Source of the DNA: Amycolatopsis orientalis DSM 40040 = KCTC 9412
GTDB taxonomy: Bacteria; Actinomycetota; Actinomycetes; Mycobacteriales; Pseudonocardiaceae
NCBI RefSeq assembly: GCF_000478275.1
Contig: NZ_ASJB01000004.1
Location: 1 to 64,000 of the forward strand
Direction of reading: 5' to 3'
Length of the DNA stretch: 64,000 nt
Shown here: in pieces, positions 35,454 through 43,938 of the stretch
Layout: every line of letters starts with the position of its first letter
Position numbering within the stretch: the first letter of the stretch is position 1
Translations under genes and position numbers: made by a program
Notes under the pieces: model-generated
The model's input: only the letters and a program-made list of their open reading frames with translations
Database searches by the model: none
Told to the model about the DNA's origin: nothing

Positions 35454-36689
35454 TCATGAGACGCTGGAGAGGTCGATCGCCTGGTCGATCTCCTTCGGCA
35501 TCAGCACCCGCAGGAGACCTTCGAGCAGGTAGTAGTCGGCGTAGGGCAGTGAAACCTCGACGCCGTCCTCGACCGGACGGTGCCGCGTGGCCCTCGCCAC
35601 GATCGCCTCGGCGCGGGTGGACCTCGTGGTCAGGCAGGTGTCGCACAACGCGGTGAGGATCCGGATCGCGGCCTCGCGGTACTGGGGCCGGTTCGCGACC
35701 TTCGCCAGGTCGAGCAGGCCGCACGCCATCACGGCGCCGGCGGAGGAGTCCTTGATGTCGTGCGGCGCCTGCGGGGCGAGGTAGTCCCACACCGGGACGT
35801 TGTCCGGGGTCAGCGCGCGCAGCGCGAAATCGGCCAGGCGTCGCGCGGTCCGCAGGAACAGCGGGTCGCCGGTGCGGCGGTACATCGTGGTGAAACCGTA
35901 GATCGCCCAGGCCTGGCCGCGCGACCAGCACGACGACGGGCCGTAGCCCTGCACGGAGTTCGGGCCGATCTCGGCGCCGGTGCCCGGATCGAAGTCGAAC
36001 ACGTGCGGGGTCGAGCCGTCCGGGCGCAGGAACACCCGCTCGGTGGTCTTCGCGTGCGCGACGGCGATGTCGAGGTACTTTCGGTCGCCGGTCTGTTCGC
36101 TCGCGAAGGCCAGCAAGTCCAGGTTCATCATCGTGTCGACGATGACCCGGCCGGCGTTGCCCGGCGTGCCGAGCGCGCCCCACGCCCGGATGAAGCGCCC
36201 CTTTTCGTTGTATCGCTGGATGAGCGACGCGGCGGCGTTGAGCGCGCCGGTGCGCCACTTCCCGTCGCCGGTGAGCCGCCAGCCGGTGACCCACGAGGGG
36301 TAGAACAGGAAACCGAGGTCGTGATGGGTCGTCTCGTACTGGCGCGGCGCGAGCTTTTCCGCGGCCGCCGTCGCCAGTTCCCGGAATCGCCGATCTCCGC
36401 TGTAGAGCGACGCGAGCCACAATGTGCCCGGCCAGAAACCGCCGATCCAGCCACCGTTGGCGGAATAGGTCCATTTCTCGAATCGGGTGATCTCCGGAAA
36501 CGCCGTCACGCCGGGGGCGACGGCCCGGAGTTTGGCGACCGCGTAGTCGGCGGCGCGGCTGAAAGTCGTTGGCACGGCGGCTTCCGAGTCCGCAGCGAGG
36601 GCGACCGGGGGGATCGCCGTCGCCGCCACCGCGGCACCGGCGGCGGTGGTCAACAGGGTGCGCCGGGAAACGCTCACGAGGACCGCCAT
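35454..36689 (-). CDS. Secreted GH88-type unsaturated glucuronyl hydrolase
   Basis: ATG 36689 puts a twin-arginine-type signal (SVSRRTLLTTAAGAAVAATA) at the N-terminus of a 411-residue protein. The (alpha/alpha)6 barrel has GGWIGGFWPGTLWLASLYSG, HHDLGFLFYPS, DTMMNLDLLAFAS (catalytic-Asp region) and CWSRGQAWAIYGF, all typical of GH88. The enzyme removes unsaturated uronic acid from oligosaccharides left by polysaccharide lyases. The product would complement the GH28 and GH105 enzymes. It converges on the DUF4396 gene. Confidence 0.85.
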   Translation of the reverse strand: MAVLVSVSRRTLLTTAAGAAVAATAIPPVALAADSEAAVPTTFSRAADYAVAKLRAVAPGVTAFPEITRFEKWTYSANGGWIGGFWPGTLWLASLYSGDRRFRELATAAAEKLAPRQYETTHHDLGFLFYPSWVTGWRLTGDGKWRTGALNAAASLIQRYNEKGRFIRAWGALGTPGNAGRVIVDTMMNLDLLAFASEQTGDRKYLDIAVAHAKTTERVFLRPDGSTPHVFDFDPGTGAEIGPNSVQGYGPSSCWSRGQAWAIYGFTTMYRRTGDPLFLRTARRLADFALRALTPDNVPVWDYLAPQAPHDIKDSSAGAVMACGLLDLAKVANRPQYREAAIRILTALCDTCLTTRSTRAEAIVARATRHRPVEDGVEVSLPYADYYLLEGLLRVLMPKEIDQAIDLSSVS

Positions 36690-36780
36690 TCGTCCGTGGG
36701 GAATTGCGTCACGGGAGTTTCGCACGACGATTACGTGCTTGTGAATAACTGTGTCGTTCAGCGGGACTGATGCGAGCGGT

Positions 36781-36828
36781 GGTCGTGAGTGGCAAGTGTC
36801 GTTAGAACGACACTTACCACTCACGACC
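36781..36828. repeat. 48-bp hairpin repeat, copy 1
   Basis: 23-nt arms (GGTCGTGAGTGGCAAGTGTC to the AG loop) pair with one mismatch. The copy at 43728-43775 is identical at 47 of 48 positions. It lies upstream of the GH88 gene and downstream of the SH3-protein terminator. Confidence 0.7.
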
Positions 36829-36847
36829 AGGTGGATTCCGGAAAGGG

Positions 36848-36884
36848 CGAAGGCCCGGCGCAATGGGGGTGCGCCGGGCCTTCG
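36848..36884. terminator. 14-bp-stem terminator of the SH3-protein gene
   Basis: CGAAGGCCCGGCGC and GCGCCGGGCCTTCG pair perfectly around AATGGGGGT, 12 bp beyond the stop of the minus-strand gene at 36896. Confidence 0.7.
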
Positions 36885-36895
36885 CGTTCAGGGGG

Positions 36896-38122
36896 TCACG
36901 CGCACTTGGGCGCGACGGGCAGGTCCGATCCGGTCTGCAGGTAGGTGTCGGAGATGTAGTGCCCCGGGCCGATCCGGTCCCAGATGTTGCTGGTGCCGAA
37001 CTTGCCGGTGACGGTCTCACCCTCGACGTAGCATTCGATGGTGACCTTCGCGTAGTTCGCCGCGAGGCCCTTGACGGCCGCCGTGGTGCTCGCCGAAGCC
37101 CGCACGTTCATCGGGTCGCCCGCGGTGCTGACGACGCCGGTCGGGCCGGAGCCGGTCCACAGGTAGGAGACGTTGACCCAGCCGTTGTCGGTCATCTTCA
37201 GGCCGTCCCAGAAGGTGCCGTCCGCGAGGTCGATCCCCGCCGGGTTGGCCACCTTACGGCCGAACTCGTCCTTGCCGCCGTTGTAGCCGTCCTGGTACGC
37301 GGCCTGCGCTTCGGGCTTGCCCTGCGGCAGGTTCTTCCACATCTGGCGGGTGTCCGACGGGTTCCAGTAGTCGTCCTTGGTGTTCCACGGACCGACGTCC
37401 CACACCGGCGCGTACTCGCACCGGCTGTTGTCGGTGCGGCAGATGCGGACCGTGTAGTTGCCGGTGTTCTTGGGGGCGAGGCCGCGACCCGAGGGCAGGG
37501 CGACGAAGTGGTCGCGCGACTTGATCACATGCCCGTTGGCGGTGGTGCCCCCGGTGAGGCCTTCACGGGTGCCGTAGACCTTGTAGGTCAGCGGGGCCGC
37601 GGCCGCGCCGATCGCGTTGGCCTGCGGGCCGAGTTCGCCCTGGAGCGTGACGTCGCTGACCTTCGCGGTCACGCCGTCGGTCAGGGTGCGCAGTCCGATG
37701 CGGACCTGGACGGTGGAGACCGAAGTGGACAGCTGGGCGGCGCCACCCTCGGTGGGGGTCCACTCGGTCCAGTCGTTGCCGTTGAGCTTTCCTCGCACGT
37801 CGACCTCGACGGCGGTGCCCTTCGGCGCGTCGGCGGTCACCTGCGCGGTGACGCGGTTCACCGGCTTTCCGAGCTGCTGCTCGGCCGGCAGGAGGTAACC
37901 CTGGCTGCCGATGGAGTCGGGCTTTCTGTGCCAGGCGGCGTTTTCCAGGCTGAGCACGCCGCCGTCGCTGCGGACGTTGACGTCGTCGCCGTCCACAGTG
38001 GACAGGTCGGCGTGCCAGGTTCCCTCTGGCGCCGCGTTCGCGGGGCTGGCGGCCAGCGCGGTGACCGCCCCCATGGCCAGCACGGCCGCCATCACGCGGC
38101 GGGCCGTTACGGTCCGGACCAT
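36896..38122 (-). CDS. Secreted protein with C-terminal SH3 module
   Basis: ATG 38122 has AAGGGAG upstream. The 408-residue protein has a Sec signal (MVRTVTARRVMAAVLAMGAV then ending PANAAPEG). The middle (ANGHVIKSRDHFVALPSGRG to about residue 300) looks like a double-psi-barrel-type secreted domain. The C-terminal 75 residues (AGDPMNVRASASTTAAVKG and following) form a bacterial SH3 module, which usually binds peptidoglycan. The same module makes up most of the protein at 41351-42007 on the other side of the SARP gene. Confidence 0.75.
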   Translation of the reverse strand: MVRTVTARRVMAAVLAMGAVTALAASPANAAPEGTWHADLSTVDGDDVNVRSDGGVLSLENAAWHRKPDSIGSQGYLLPAEQQLGKPVNRVTAQVTADAPKGTAVEVDVRGKLNGNDWTEWTPTEGGAAQLSTSVSTVQVRIGLRTLTDGVTAKVSDVTLQGELGPQANAIGAAAAPLTYKVYGTREGLTGGTTANGHVIKSRDHFVALPSGRGLAPKNTGNYTVRICRTDNSRCEYAPVWDVGPWNTKDDYWNPSDTRQMWKNLPQGKPEAQAAYQDGYNGGKDEFGRKVANPAGIDLADGTFWDGLKMTDNGWVNVSYLWTGSGPTGVVSTAGDPMNVRASASTTAAVKGLAANYAKVTIECYVEGETVTGKFGTSNIWDRIGPGHYISDTYLQTGSDLPVAPKCA

Positions 38123-38177
38123 TCCGGTCTCCCTTCGAGCACTCTCGGTTGCTATGAAGGGAGCTTCGCTGGGCCCT

Positions 38178-38198
38178 GTACACGATCGATACAAACGC
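38178..38198 (-). promoter_or_regulatory. SARP-type heptamer direct repeat, site 1
   Basis: On the minus strand the sequence reads GCGTTTGTA-N6-GTGTAC. Two heptamers, TTTGTAT and CGTGTAC, are separated by 4 bp (11-bp period), the SARP binding geometry. Site 2 at 41308-41328 matches 16 of 21 positions. It lies 56 bp upstream of the SH3-protein start. Confidence 0.6.
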
Positions 38199-38254
38199 AA
38201 GTCGGCACCTGGTCGCGCTGCGTACTCGCGCGTCCAAGTGCCGAGTTTGTTACG

Positions 38255-41206
38255 TCAGGCGCTCGCGGAATCGTCGTAAGAGGCTTCAGCGGATTCCTGG
38301 AGCCGCGAAGCGAGCGCGGATTCCTGTGGCCGCGCGGAGAGTTCCCGCCACAACGCCAGCGCGCGTTCCGAGTACGTCCGCGACCGCTCCGGCTGGCTCA
38401 AGGCCTCGTGCAGTTCGCCCAGCAACTGCGAGACCTCCGCCTCGGACCGGCGGTCCCCGTTACGCCGGTGCACGCTCAGCGAATTCACCAGGAGCAGTTG
38501 CGCGTGGGCCAGATCCCCGCTGTGCAGATACAACTCGCCCAGATTCTGGTTCGCGTATCCGACGCAGTGGTCGTCGCCGAGTTCGTTGAAGATCGCGATG
38601 GCCCGGTCGACCCGCTCGCGCGCGCCCGCGAGGTTGCCCTGATGCTGCCGCAGCATCGCGAGCCGTTTGAGCGCGTGCGCCTCCCGGTGCCGGTCGCCGA
38701 TCGCCGCGGACTGTTCGAGCGCTTCGGTGAACCAGCGTTCCGCGTCGGCGAACCGGCGCCGCGCCAGCCACACCGCGCCGATCGCGATCCGCGCGACGGC
38801 CTCGCCGTGCGGATCACCGGCCGCCGAGAACTGGTCGAGCGACGCGTGACAATGCTCCAGCGCGACGGTGTCCTCGCCCTTGATCCGCAGCACGGTGCCG
38901 AGCCCGGCCAGCGCGATCGCCGCGCCCCGCGCGTCACCGATCTTGTCGAACAGCAGCTGCGACTGCTCGAACGCGATCAGCGCTTCGGCGTAACTGTCCT
39001 GGTACAGCTGGATCTGCCCGAGGTTGCGCTGGATGACCGCCTCCCCGCGGATCTCGCCGGACCGGCGGGCGGCGGCCAGCGCCACGGCATGGGTCTGCAG
39101 CCAGTCGTCCTGGTGCCCTCGCTGGTCGAAGTACGGCGCGAGGGCGGCGGCGAGCCGCCACGCCAGCGCGTCGAAGCCGAGTTCCGCGGCCAGCGAGACG
39201 GCGGCGACGCAGGTGTGCCGCTCGGCGGCGAACCACGCGGCCGGATCCTCGATCAGCCGCTCCGTCCCCGGCGGGAGGGCGGGCTGGACGGCGGTGTCGT
39301 CCCGGTAGAGCCCGAAGAAATGGATCGGCAGCTGGTCCGCGGCTTCGACCGCGAGCGCGAGATAGCCCTCCAGTACCCGTTTCGTGGCGTCGCGAGCCTT
39401 CGCCGGGACGTCCTGCGCCCGCAGCTCGACGGCATAGCACCGCAGCAGGTCGTGCAGGCGATAGCGAGGTTCGCCGGTGCCGTCCGAGCCGGTGAGTTCG
39501 ACCAGGTGGGCGTCCACGAGCACGTCCAGGACGTCGTCGGCGTGGGGCCTGCCGAGCAGGGCCGCGACCACCCAGGCGGGGAACTGGACCGAGCCGAGCC
39601 CGCCGAGGCCGCGGAAGGCGGCCGCGGCGGACATCGGCAGCAGGTCGTAGCTGAGCGTGACACTGGCCCGGACGGCCAGATCGCCGACGCGGAGTTCGTC
39701 GAGTCTTCGTCTCTCGTCCCGGAGCCTGTCCGCCAGGACGCGCAGCGTCCATCCGGGCCGGTGGGTCAGCTTCGCACCGGCGACCCGGATCGCCAGCGGC
39801 AGATGGCCGCACTGGCGCAGGATCGCGGTCGCGCTCTCCGGCTCGGCGGAGACCCGCTCCGTGCCCACGATGCCTTCGAGCAGTCGCGCGGCCTCGGCCT
39901 CGGGCAGGAGATCGACGTCGACCGGGGTGGCCCCGGCCAGATCCGGCAGGCGCACCCGGCTGGTGATCAGCACCGCGCAGGTGCCCGCGCCGGGCAGGAG
40001 GGGCCGGACCTGCGCCGCGCTGCCGGCGTCGTCGAGGACGACGCACATCCGCGTGCCGGCCAGACGGGAACGCAGCAGCGCCGCGCGTTCGGGAAGATCA
40101 CGCGGCAGGCCCGCGTCCGGGACACCCAGCGCGCGGAGCAACTCGGCGAGCACGGTCATCGGGGGTCGCGGCGAGGACGACGTCCCGGCGAGATCGACAT
40201 GCAGCTGGCCGTCCGGGAAGTCCTCCCGGACCGCGTGCGCCACCCGGATCGCGACCGAGGACTTGCCGACCCCCGGCGCCCCGGAGAGCACCACGATCGC
40301 GGGCTTGCCCTGTTCGCGACGGCGGCGGAAAAGGCCGACGACGTCGCCGACCACCACCTCGCGGCCGGTGAAGTCCGGCAGGTCCAGCGGCAGCTGGCAG
40401 ACCGGCGCCGTCTGCCGGGCGGGGGAGACGGACACGGTCTCCGGGGCCACGGAGGGCGCCGAGACCAGCGACGCCCGCAGTTCCCGCAAGCGCGCTCCCG
40501 GCTCGGTGCCGAGTTCGTCGGCCAGCACCTTTTCAGCCGCTTCGTAAGCCTCGATCGCGTCCGCCGTGCGGCCGTCGGCCCGCAGTGCGACGATCAGCTG
40601 CCGCCAGAGTTCCTCGCGCAGCGGATGCTCGGTGACCAGTCCGCGCAGTTCCGCGACGGCTTCGGCGGTGCGGCCGAGTTCGATCCGCGCCCGCAGCCGC
40701 TGTTCGGAGACCACGAGCCGCGATTCCGACAGCCGGGCGACGGTCGCGCCCCAGCCGTGGTCGTGGGGCAGCCCCTCGAGAACTTCCCCGCGCCACAGCG
40801 CTTCGGCTTGATCCAGCAGGTCGAGAGCGGTTTCGGCCTCGCCCCGGCCGAGGGCGTCCTGCGCCCGCGCGGCCAGTTCGCCGAACCTGATGTGGTCGAT
40901 CTCCTCAGGGGCGGCCTTGAGGATGTATCCGGACGCCCGGCTGCCGATCCGTTCCCCGAGGGCGGGATCGTGATCGGCGAGGCGTTTGCGGAGTGAATGG
41001 ACGTACGTGCGGATGTTCGCCGCCGCCGAACGTGGCGCCGACGAAGGCCACAGGACCTCGATCAGCAGTTCGGTGGAGACGACGACATTGGGCTGGAGCA
41101 GGAGCGCGGCGAGGAGCAGACGTGGTTTGGGGCCGCCCAACGGCACCACCTGTCCGTCCACCGCCACTTCGAGCGGACCGAGAACGCGAAACCCGAGAAT
41201 AGTCAC
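38255..41206 (-). CDS. SARP/AfsR-type regulator (BTAD, NB-ARC, TPR)
   Basis: The 983-residue protein starts at GTG 41206. It has an OmpR-type winged helix (about residues 1-95, FRVLGPLEVAVDGQVVPLGG, SAAANIRTYVHSLRKRL), a BTAD domain (about 100-245), an NB-ARC ATPase (P-loop LSGAPGVGKSSVAIR near residue 310, and an MCVVLDDAGSAAQ Walker-B region) and C-terminal TPRs (about 680-970). AfsR-like SARPs activate secondary metabolism or development. No biosynthetic cluster is adjacent. Its closest targets look to be the flanking SH3-protein genes, which share a heptamer repeat. Confidence 0.9.
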   Translation of the reverse strand: MTILGFRVLGPLEVAVDGQVVPLGGPKPRLLLAALLLQPNVVVSTELLIEVLWPSSAPRSAAANIRTYVHSLRKRLADHDPALGERIGSRASGYILKAAPEEIDHIRFGELAARAQDALGRGEAETALDLLDQAEALWRGEVLEGLPHDHGWGATVARLSESRLVVSEQRLRARIELGRTAEAVAELRGLVTEHPLREELWRQLIVALRADGRTADAIEAYEAAEKVLADELGTEPGARLRELRASLVSAPSVAPETVSVSPARQTAPVCQLPLDLPDFTGREVVVGDVVGLFRRRREQGKPAIVVLSGAPGVGKSSVAIRVAHAVREDFPDGQLHVDLAGTSSSPRPPMTVLAELLRALGVPDAGLPRDLPERAALLRSRLAGTRMCVVLDDAGSAAQVRPLLPGAGTCAVLITSRVRLPDLAGATPVDVDLLPEAEAARLLEGIVGTERVSAEPESATAILRQCGHLPLAIRVAGAKLTHRPGWTLRVLADRLRDERRRLDELRVGDLAVRASVTLSYDLLPMSAAAAFRGLGGLGSVQFPAWVVAALLGRPHADDVLDVLVDAHLVELTGSDGTGEPRYRLHDLLRCYAVELRAQDVPAKARDATKRVLEGYLALAVEAADQLPIHFFGLYRDDTAVQPALPPGTERLIEDPAAWFAAERHTCVAAVSLAAELGFDALAWRLAAALAPYFDQRGHQDDWLQTHAVALAAARRSGEIRGEAVIQRNLGQIQLYQDSYAEALIAFEQSQLLFDKIGDARGAAIALAGLGTVLRIKGEDTVALEHCHASLDQFSAAGDPHGEAVARIAIGAVWLARRRFADAERWFTEALEQSAAIGDRHREAHALKRLAMLRQHQGNLAGARERVDRAIAIFNELGDDHCVGYANQNLGELYLHSGDLAHAQLLLVNSLSVHRRNGDRRSEAEVSQLLGELHEALSQPERSRTYSERALALWRELSARPQESALASRLQESAEASYDDSASA

Positions 41207-41307
41207 CTAAACCGCCAATACGGCAGGAGCCCCATATCGGCTGATCGTATTGCCGTGCGGCCATGGTTGGCTAGATCCATTCGCATGCATGTGCAGACAG
41301 CGCTTCG

Positions 41308-41328
41308 GCGTTTGTACGGGATGTGTAC
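41308..41328 (+). promoter_or_regulatory. SARP-type heptamer direct repeat, site 2
   Basis: GCGTTTGTA-N6-GTGTAC on the plus strand contains TTTGTAC and TGTGTAC separated by 4 bp. It sits 22 bp before the SH3-protein ATG and in the region divergent to the SARP gene, so it could serve both. The short distance to the ATG is unusual. Confidence 0.55.
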
Positions 41329-41350
41329 GACTCCGGTCGACGCTGCGGCC

Positions 41351-42007
41351 ATGAAGCGTTCAGTTCACCGGCGGCTCGCCGGTTTCTTCCTCGTGCTGGC
41401 GACGGCGGGTGCCTTCGGTCTCGTCGCCGCGACCCCCGCGGTGGCCGCGGCGACCGGGACCGTGAAGACGGCGGGTGATCCGCTGAACGTGCGCCGCGCG
41501 CCGAGCACCTCGGCGTCCGCGGTGCGCACGGTGGCCAACGGTGCCTCGGTGACCATCGACTGCCAGACACAAGGGACCGAGGTCACCGGTCCGCTGGGCA
41601 CGACGACGTTGTGGGACTACGTTCCCGCGCTCGGAGGTTACATTTCGGACGGATATGTCTACACCGGCTCCGATCAGCGGATCGCGCCCGACTGCGGCGT
41701 CGGATCCGGCAGCGCCGAATGTTCCACCGGCGCCTGCGCGGGTGAAGGACAGTTCCGTTCCTCCGATGCGCATTTCCTCGTCTACGACAAGGACGCCGAC
41801 GGCAAGTCCGCCGTGGTCGCCTACTGGCTGAAGGGCGGCGCGGGCCCGTTCTACGTCTGGGCGTCCGGCGGTAACGGCACGCACGTCGACAAGGCCGTGC
41901 CGGTCGCGAAGGGTTCGTGGGTCTATTACAAGGTCTGCGTCGCCAACGCCGCCGCTAATCCGGTTCTCGAGGCCTGTAGTGGCGGCATCACCGATTACGC
42001 CGCGTGA
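41351..42007 (+). CDS. Small secreted SH3-module protein
   Basis: ATG 41351 begins MKRSVHRRLAGFFLVLATAG with a Sec cleavage near AVAAATG; upstream in-frame ATGs exist at 41285 and 41289 but would include the SARP box. The 218-residue product has an SH3 module (about residues 38-115, TAGDPLNVRRAPSTSASAVR) paralogous to that at 36896-38122, then a Cys-containing domain of unknown type (ECSTGACAGEGQFRSSDAHF). It is probably extracellular or wall-associated. Confidence 0.72.
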   Translation: MKRSVHRRLAGFFLVLATAGAFGLVAATPAVAAATGTVKTAGDPLNVRRAPSTSASAVRTVANGASVTIDCQTQGTEVTGPLGTTTLWDYVPALGGYISDGYVYTGSDQRIAPDCGVGSGSAECSTGACAGEGQFRSSDAHFLVYDKDADGKSAVVAYWLKGGAGPFYVWASGGNGTHVDKAVPVAKGSWVYYKVCVANAAANPVLEACSGGITDYAA

Positions 42008-42050
42008 AATCCCTCCCCGTTCCATCCCCACTTCGAAAGGTTGAATTCTC

Positions 42051-43622
42051 ATGGGTCAGGTGAACCGGCGGGCGGTACTCCTCGGTGGAGCCGCGGCGGT
42101 TTCGGCGGCGGCGTTATCGTCGACGCTGCCTTCGTGGGCGAAAGCGAGAACAATGGCGGCGGCACCCGCCATCCACGATCCGTTCCAGCTCGGCGTCGCC
42201 TCGGGTGACCCGTTGCCGGACAGTGTCGTGCTGTGGACGCGGCTCGCCCCCGCCCCGCTGAACCCCGACGGTTTCGGCGGGATGCCGGACGCTTCGTACA
42301 CAGTGGACTGGGAGATCGCGAACGACCAGGCGTTCTCGTCGGTCGTCCAGAACGGCACCGCGACCGCCGCCCGTGCCTCGGGATACAGCGTGCACATCGA
42401 ACCGGTCGGGCTCCAGCCGGGCCGCGAGTACTTCTACCGCTTCAAGACCAGCGGTCACATCTCACCGGTCGGCCGGACGCGGACGGCGCCCGCGGCCGGT
42501 GCGGCGGTCAGTCAGCTGAAGTACTGCTTCTCCTCCTGCCAGCACTGGGAGGAGGGCTGGTACCACTCGTACAAGGGAATGCTCGCCGACAACCCGGAGC
42601 TGGTGCTGTTCCTCGGCGATTACATGTACGAGCGGAAATCCGGCCGCGCCGCCGCCGAACTGAATCCGCGCCGGCTCGCCTTCACCGAGGACGTGCAGAC
42701 GCTGGCGCAGTACCGCGCCCGGCACGCGCAGCACAAGACCGACGCCGATCTGCAGGCCGCGCACGCGATGGCGCCGTGGATCGTGGTCTTCGACGACCAC
42801 GAGGTGATGAACAACTGGAACGGCACCACCAGCCCCGCGACGGCGGAGCGCAAGGCCGCCGGGTTCCAGGCCTTCTACGAGAACATGCCGATCCGGTCCA
42901 CCGCCAAGCCCAGTGGTTCGACCATCCGGCTGTACCGGCAGTTCGGCTGGGGCAACCTCGCCCGGTTCCACATGCTCGACACCCGGCAGTACCGCAACGC
43001 GCAGGTGCCCGACCCCTCCGGTGACGCCGGACCGGCGTGCACCGACATGCGGTCGACGTCGCGCAGCATCCTGGGCACGACGCAGGAGGCATGGCTGCTG
43101 AAGGCACTGGAGACCCAGCCGGCGAAGTGGGACTTCCTGGGCCAGCAGGTCTTCTTCGCCACCCGTGACGGCGACGGCAACAAGGCGACCTGCGAGAGCC
43201 CCGACTCCTGGCAGGGTTATGAGGCTTCCCGCGACCGGATCGCGAAGGGCATCGTCGACCGCAAGGTGCCGAACCCGATCGTGCTGACCGGCGACGTCCA
43301 CCGGCACTGGGCGGCCGATCTGCGCCGCGACTACTTCAACCACAGCGACCCGGTGTTCGGTTCGGAACTGGTGACGACGTCGGTGACCAGCAACAGCGAC
43401 ACCGCGACCGATCCGTCGTCGACGTGGCTCTCGAACAACCCGCATATCAAGTACTGCCGCGGGAAACGTGGCTACGTAAGGGTGACGGCGTCGCAGTCGC
43501 AGATGCGGGCGGACTTCATGACGGTTTCGGACACCGCCGAGTACGACTTCTCGAAGGTGACCCTGGCCGCCGACCGCAGCTACGTCGTGGAGGCCGGAAA
43601 GCCAGGTCTGCAGCGGGTTTAG
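42051..43622 (+). CDS. phoD: Alkaline phosphatase D (PhoD-like)
   Basis: The 523-residue protein has a twin-arginine signal (NRRAVLLGGAAAVSAAALSS). PhoD features are an N-terminal Ig-like domain (FQLGVASGDPLPDSVVLWTR), then LKYCFSSCQHWEEGWYHSY, LVLFLGDYMYE, VVFDDHEVMNNWNG and LTGDVHRHWAAD with metal ligands. It hydrolyses phosphodiesters and monoesters outside the cell using Ca/Fe. Codon 22 (42114-42116), within the signal, is TTA, rare in such genomes, so translation may depend on a bldA-type leucyl tRNA. No Pho box was recognised upstream. Confidence 0.88.
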   Translation: MGQVNRRAVLLGGAAAVSAAALSSTLPSWAKARTMAAAPAIHDPFQLGVASGDPLPDSVVLWTRLAPAPLNPDGFGGMPDASYTVDWEIANDQAFSSVVQNGTATAARASGYSVHIEPVGLQPGREYFYRFKTSGHISPVGRTRTAPAAGAAVSQLKYCFSSCQHWEEGWYHSYKGMLADNPELVLFLGDYMYERKSGRAAAELNPRRLAFTEDVQTLAQYRARHAQHKTDADLQAAHAMAPWIVVFDDHEVMNNWNGTTSPATAERKAAGFQAFYENMPIRSTAKPSGSTIRLYRQFGWGNLARFHMLDTRQYRNAQVPDPSGDAGPACTDMRSTSRSILGTTQEAWLLKALETQPAKWDFLGQQVFFATRDGDGNKATCESPDSWQGYEASRDRIAKGIVDRKVPNPIVLTGDVHRHWAADLRRDYFNHSDPVFGSELVTTSVTSNSDTATDPSSTWLSNNPHIKYCRGKRGYVRVTASQSQMRADFMTVSDTAEYDFSKVTLAADRSYVVEAGKPGLQRV

Positions 43623-43625
43623 GGC

Positions 43626-43671
43626 CTCGTGAGTGGTAATGACGGTTAGAACCCTCATTACCACTCACGAG
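43626..43671. repeat. 46-bp hairpin repeat after phoD
   Basis: CTCGTGAGTGGTAATGA and its complement pair around GGTTAGAACC with two mismatches. It is a variant of the 43728-43775 family and follows the phoD stop by 3 bp, so it is the probable terminator. Confidence 0.6.
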
Positions 43672-43727
43672 CCCTGCATGCGGGGAAAGCGCCCTTCGGC
43701 CTTTGTCATCCCTGCGGTTCCGAGGTG

Positions 43728-43775
43728 GGTCGTGAGTGGTAAGTGTCGTTAGAACGACACTTACCACTCACGACC
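43728..43775. repeat. 48-bp hairpin repeat, copy 2
   Basis: Perfect 23-nt arms (GGTCGTGAGTGGTAAGTGTC onward) with the 2-nt centre AG. It is nearly identical to 36781-36828, 7 kb away. Related split arms bound the element at 21486-21761. Confidence 0.7.
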
Positions 43776-43817
43776 AGATCCGACCCTGCTCCCTCGCGAC
43801 CTGGCGTCGGTGTGAGG

Positions 43818-43900
43818 GGGCTGAAGGGGCCTTTCCTCTCATCTCACGCGGCGAAGGGCGCTTTCCTCTCATCGCATGCGGGGAAAGCGCCCTTCAGCCC
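43818..43900. repeat. Composite CTGAAGG/CCTTCAG hairpin, about 83 bp
   Basis: Outer arms 43818-43836 and 43882-43900 pair at 17 of 19 positions. Between them is a second GAAGGGCGCTTTCC unit and a GCATGC core. Nearly the same composite is at 58203-58281. The 316 bp between phoD and the regulator gene hold only hairpins of this kind, plus a partial unit at 43674-43700. Confidence 0.6.
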
Positions 43901-43938
43901 TAGCCAAACCCCCAGACCAAGGTCAGGCCCCTCACGAC

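Noticed and set aside
36863..40996. A 1377-codon open frame on the plus strand
   Set aside because: It is antisense to the SARP and SH3-protein genes; GC-rich codon use opens such frames. Its product has no recognisable domain.
43626..43900. CRISPR-like array of repeats
   Set aside because: The repeats are self-complementary hairpins of different families without unique spacers of constant length, and no cas gene is present.
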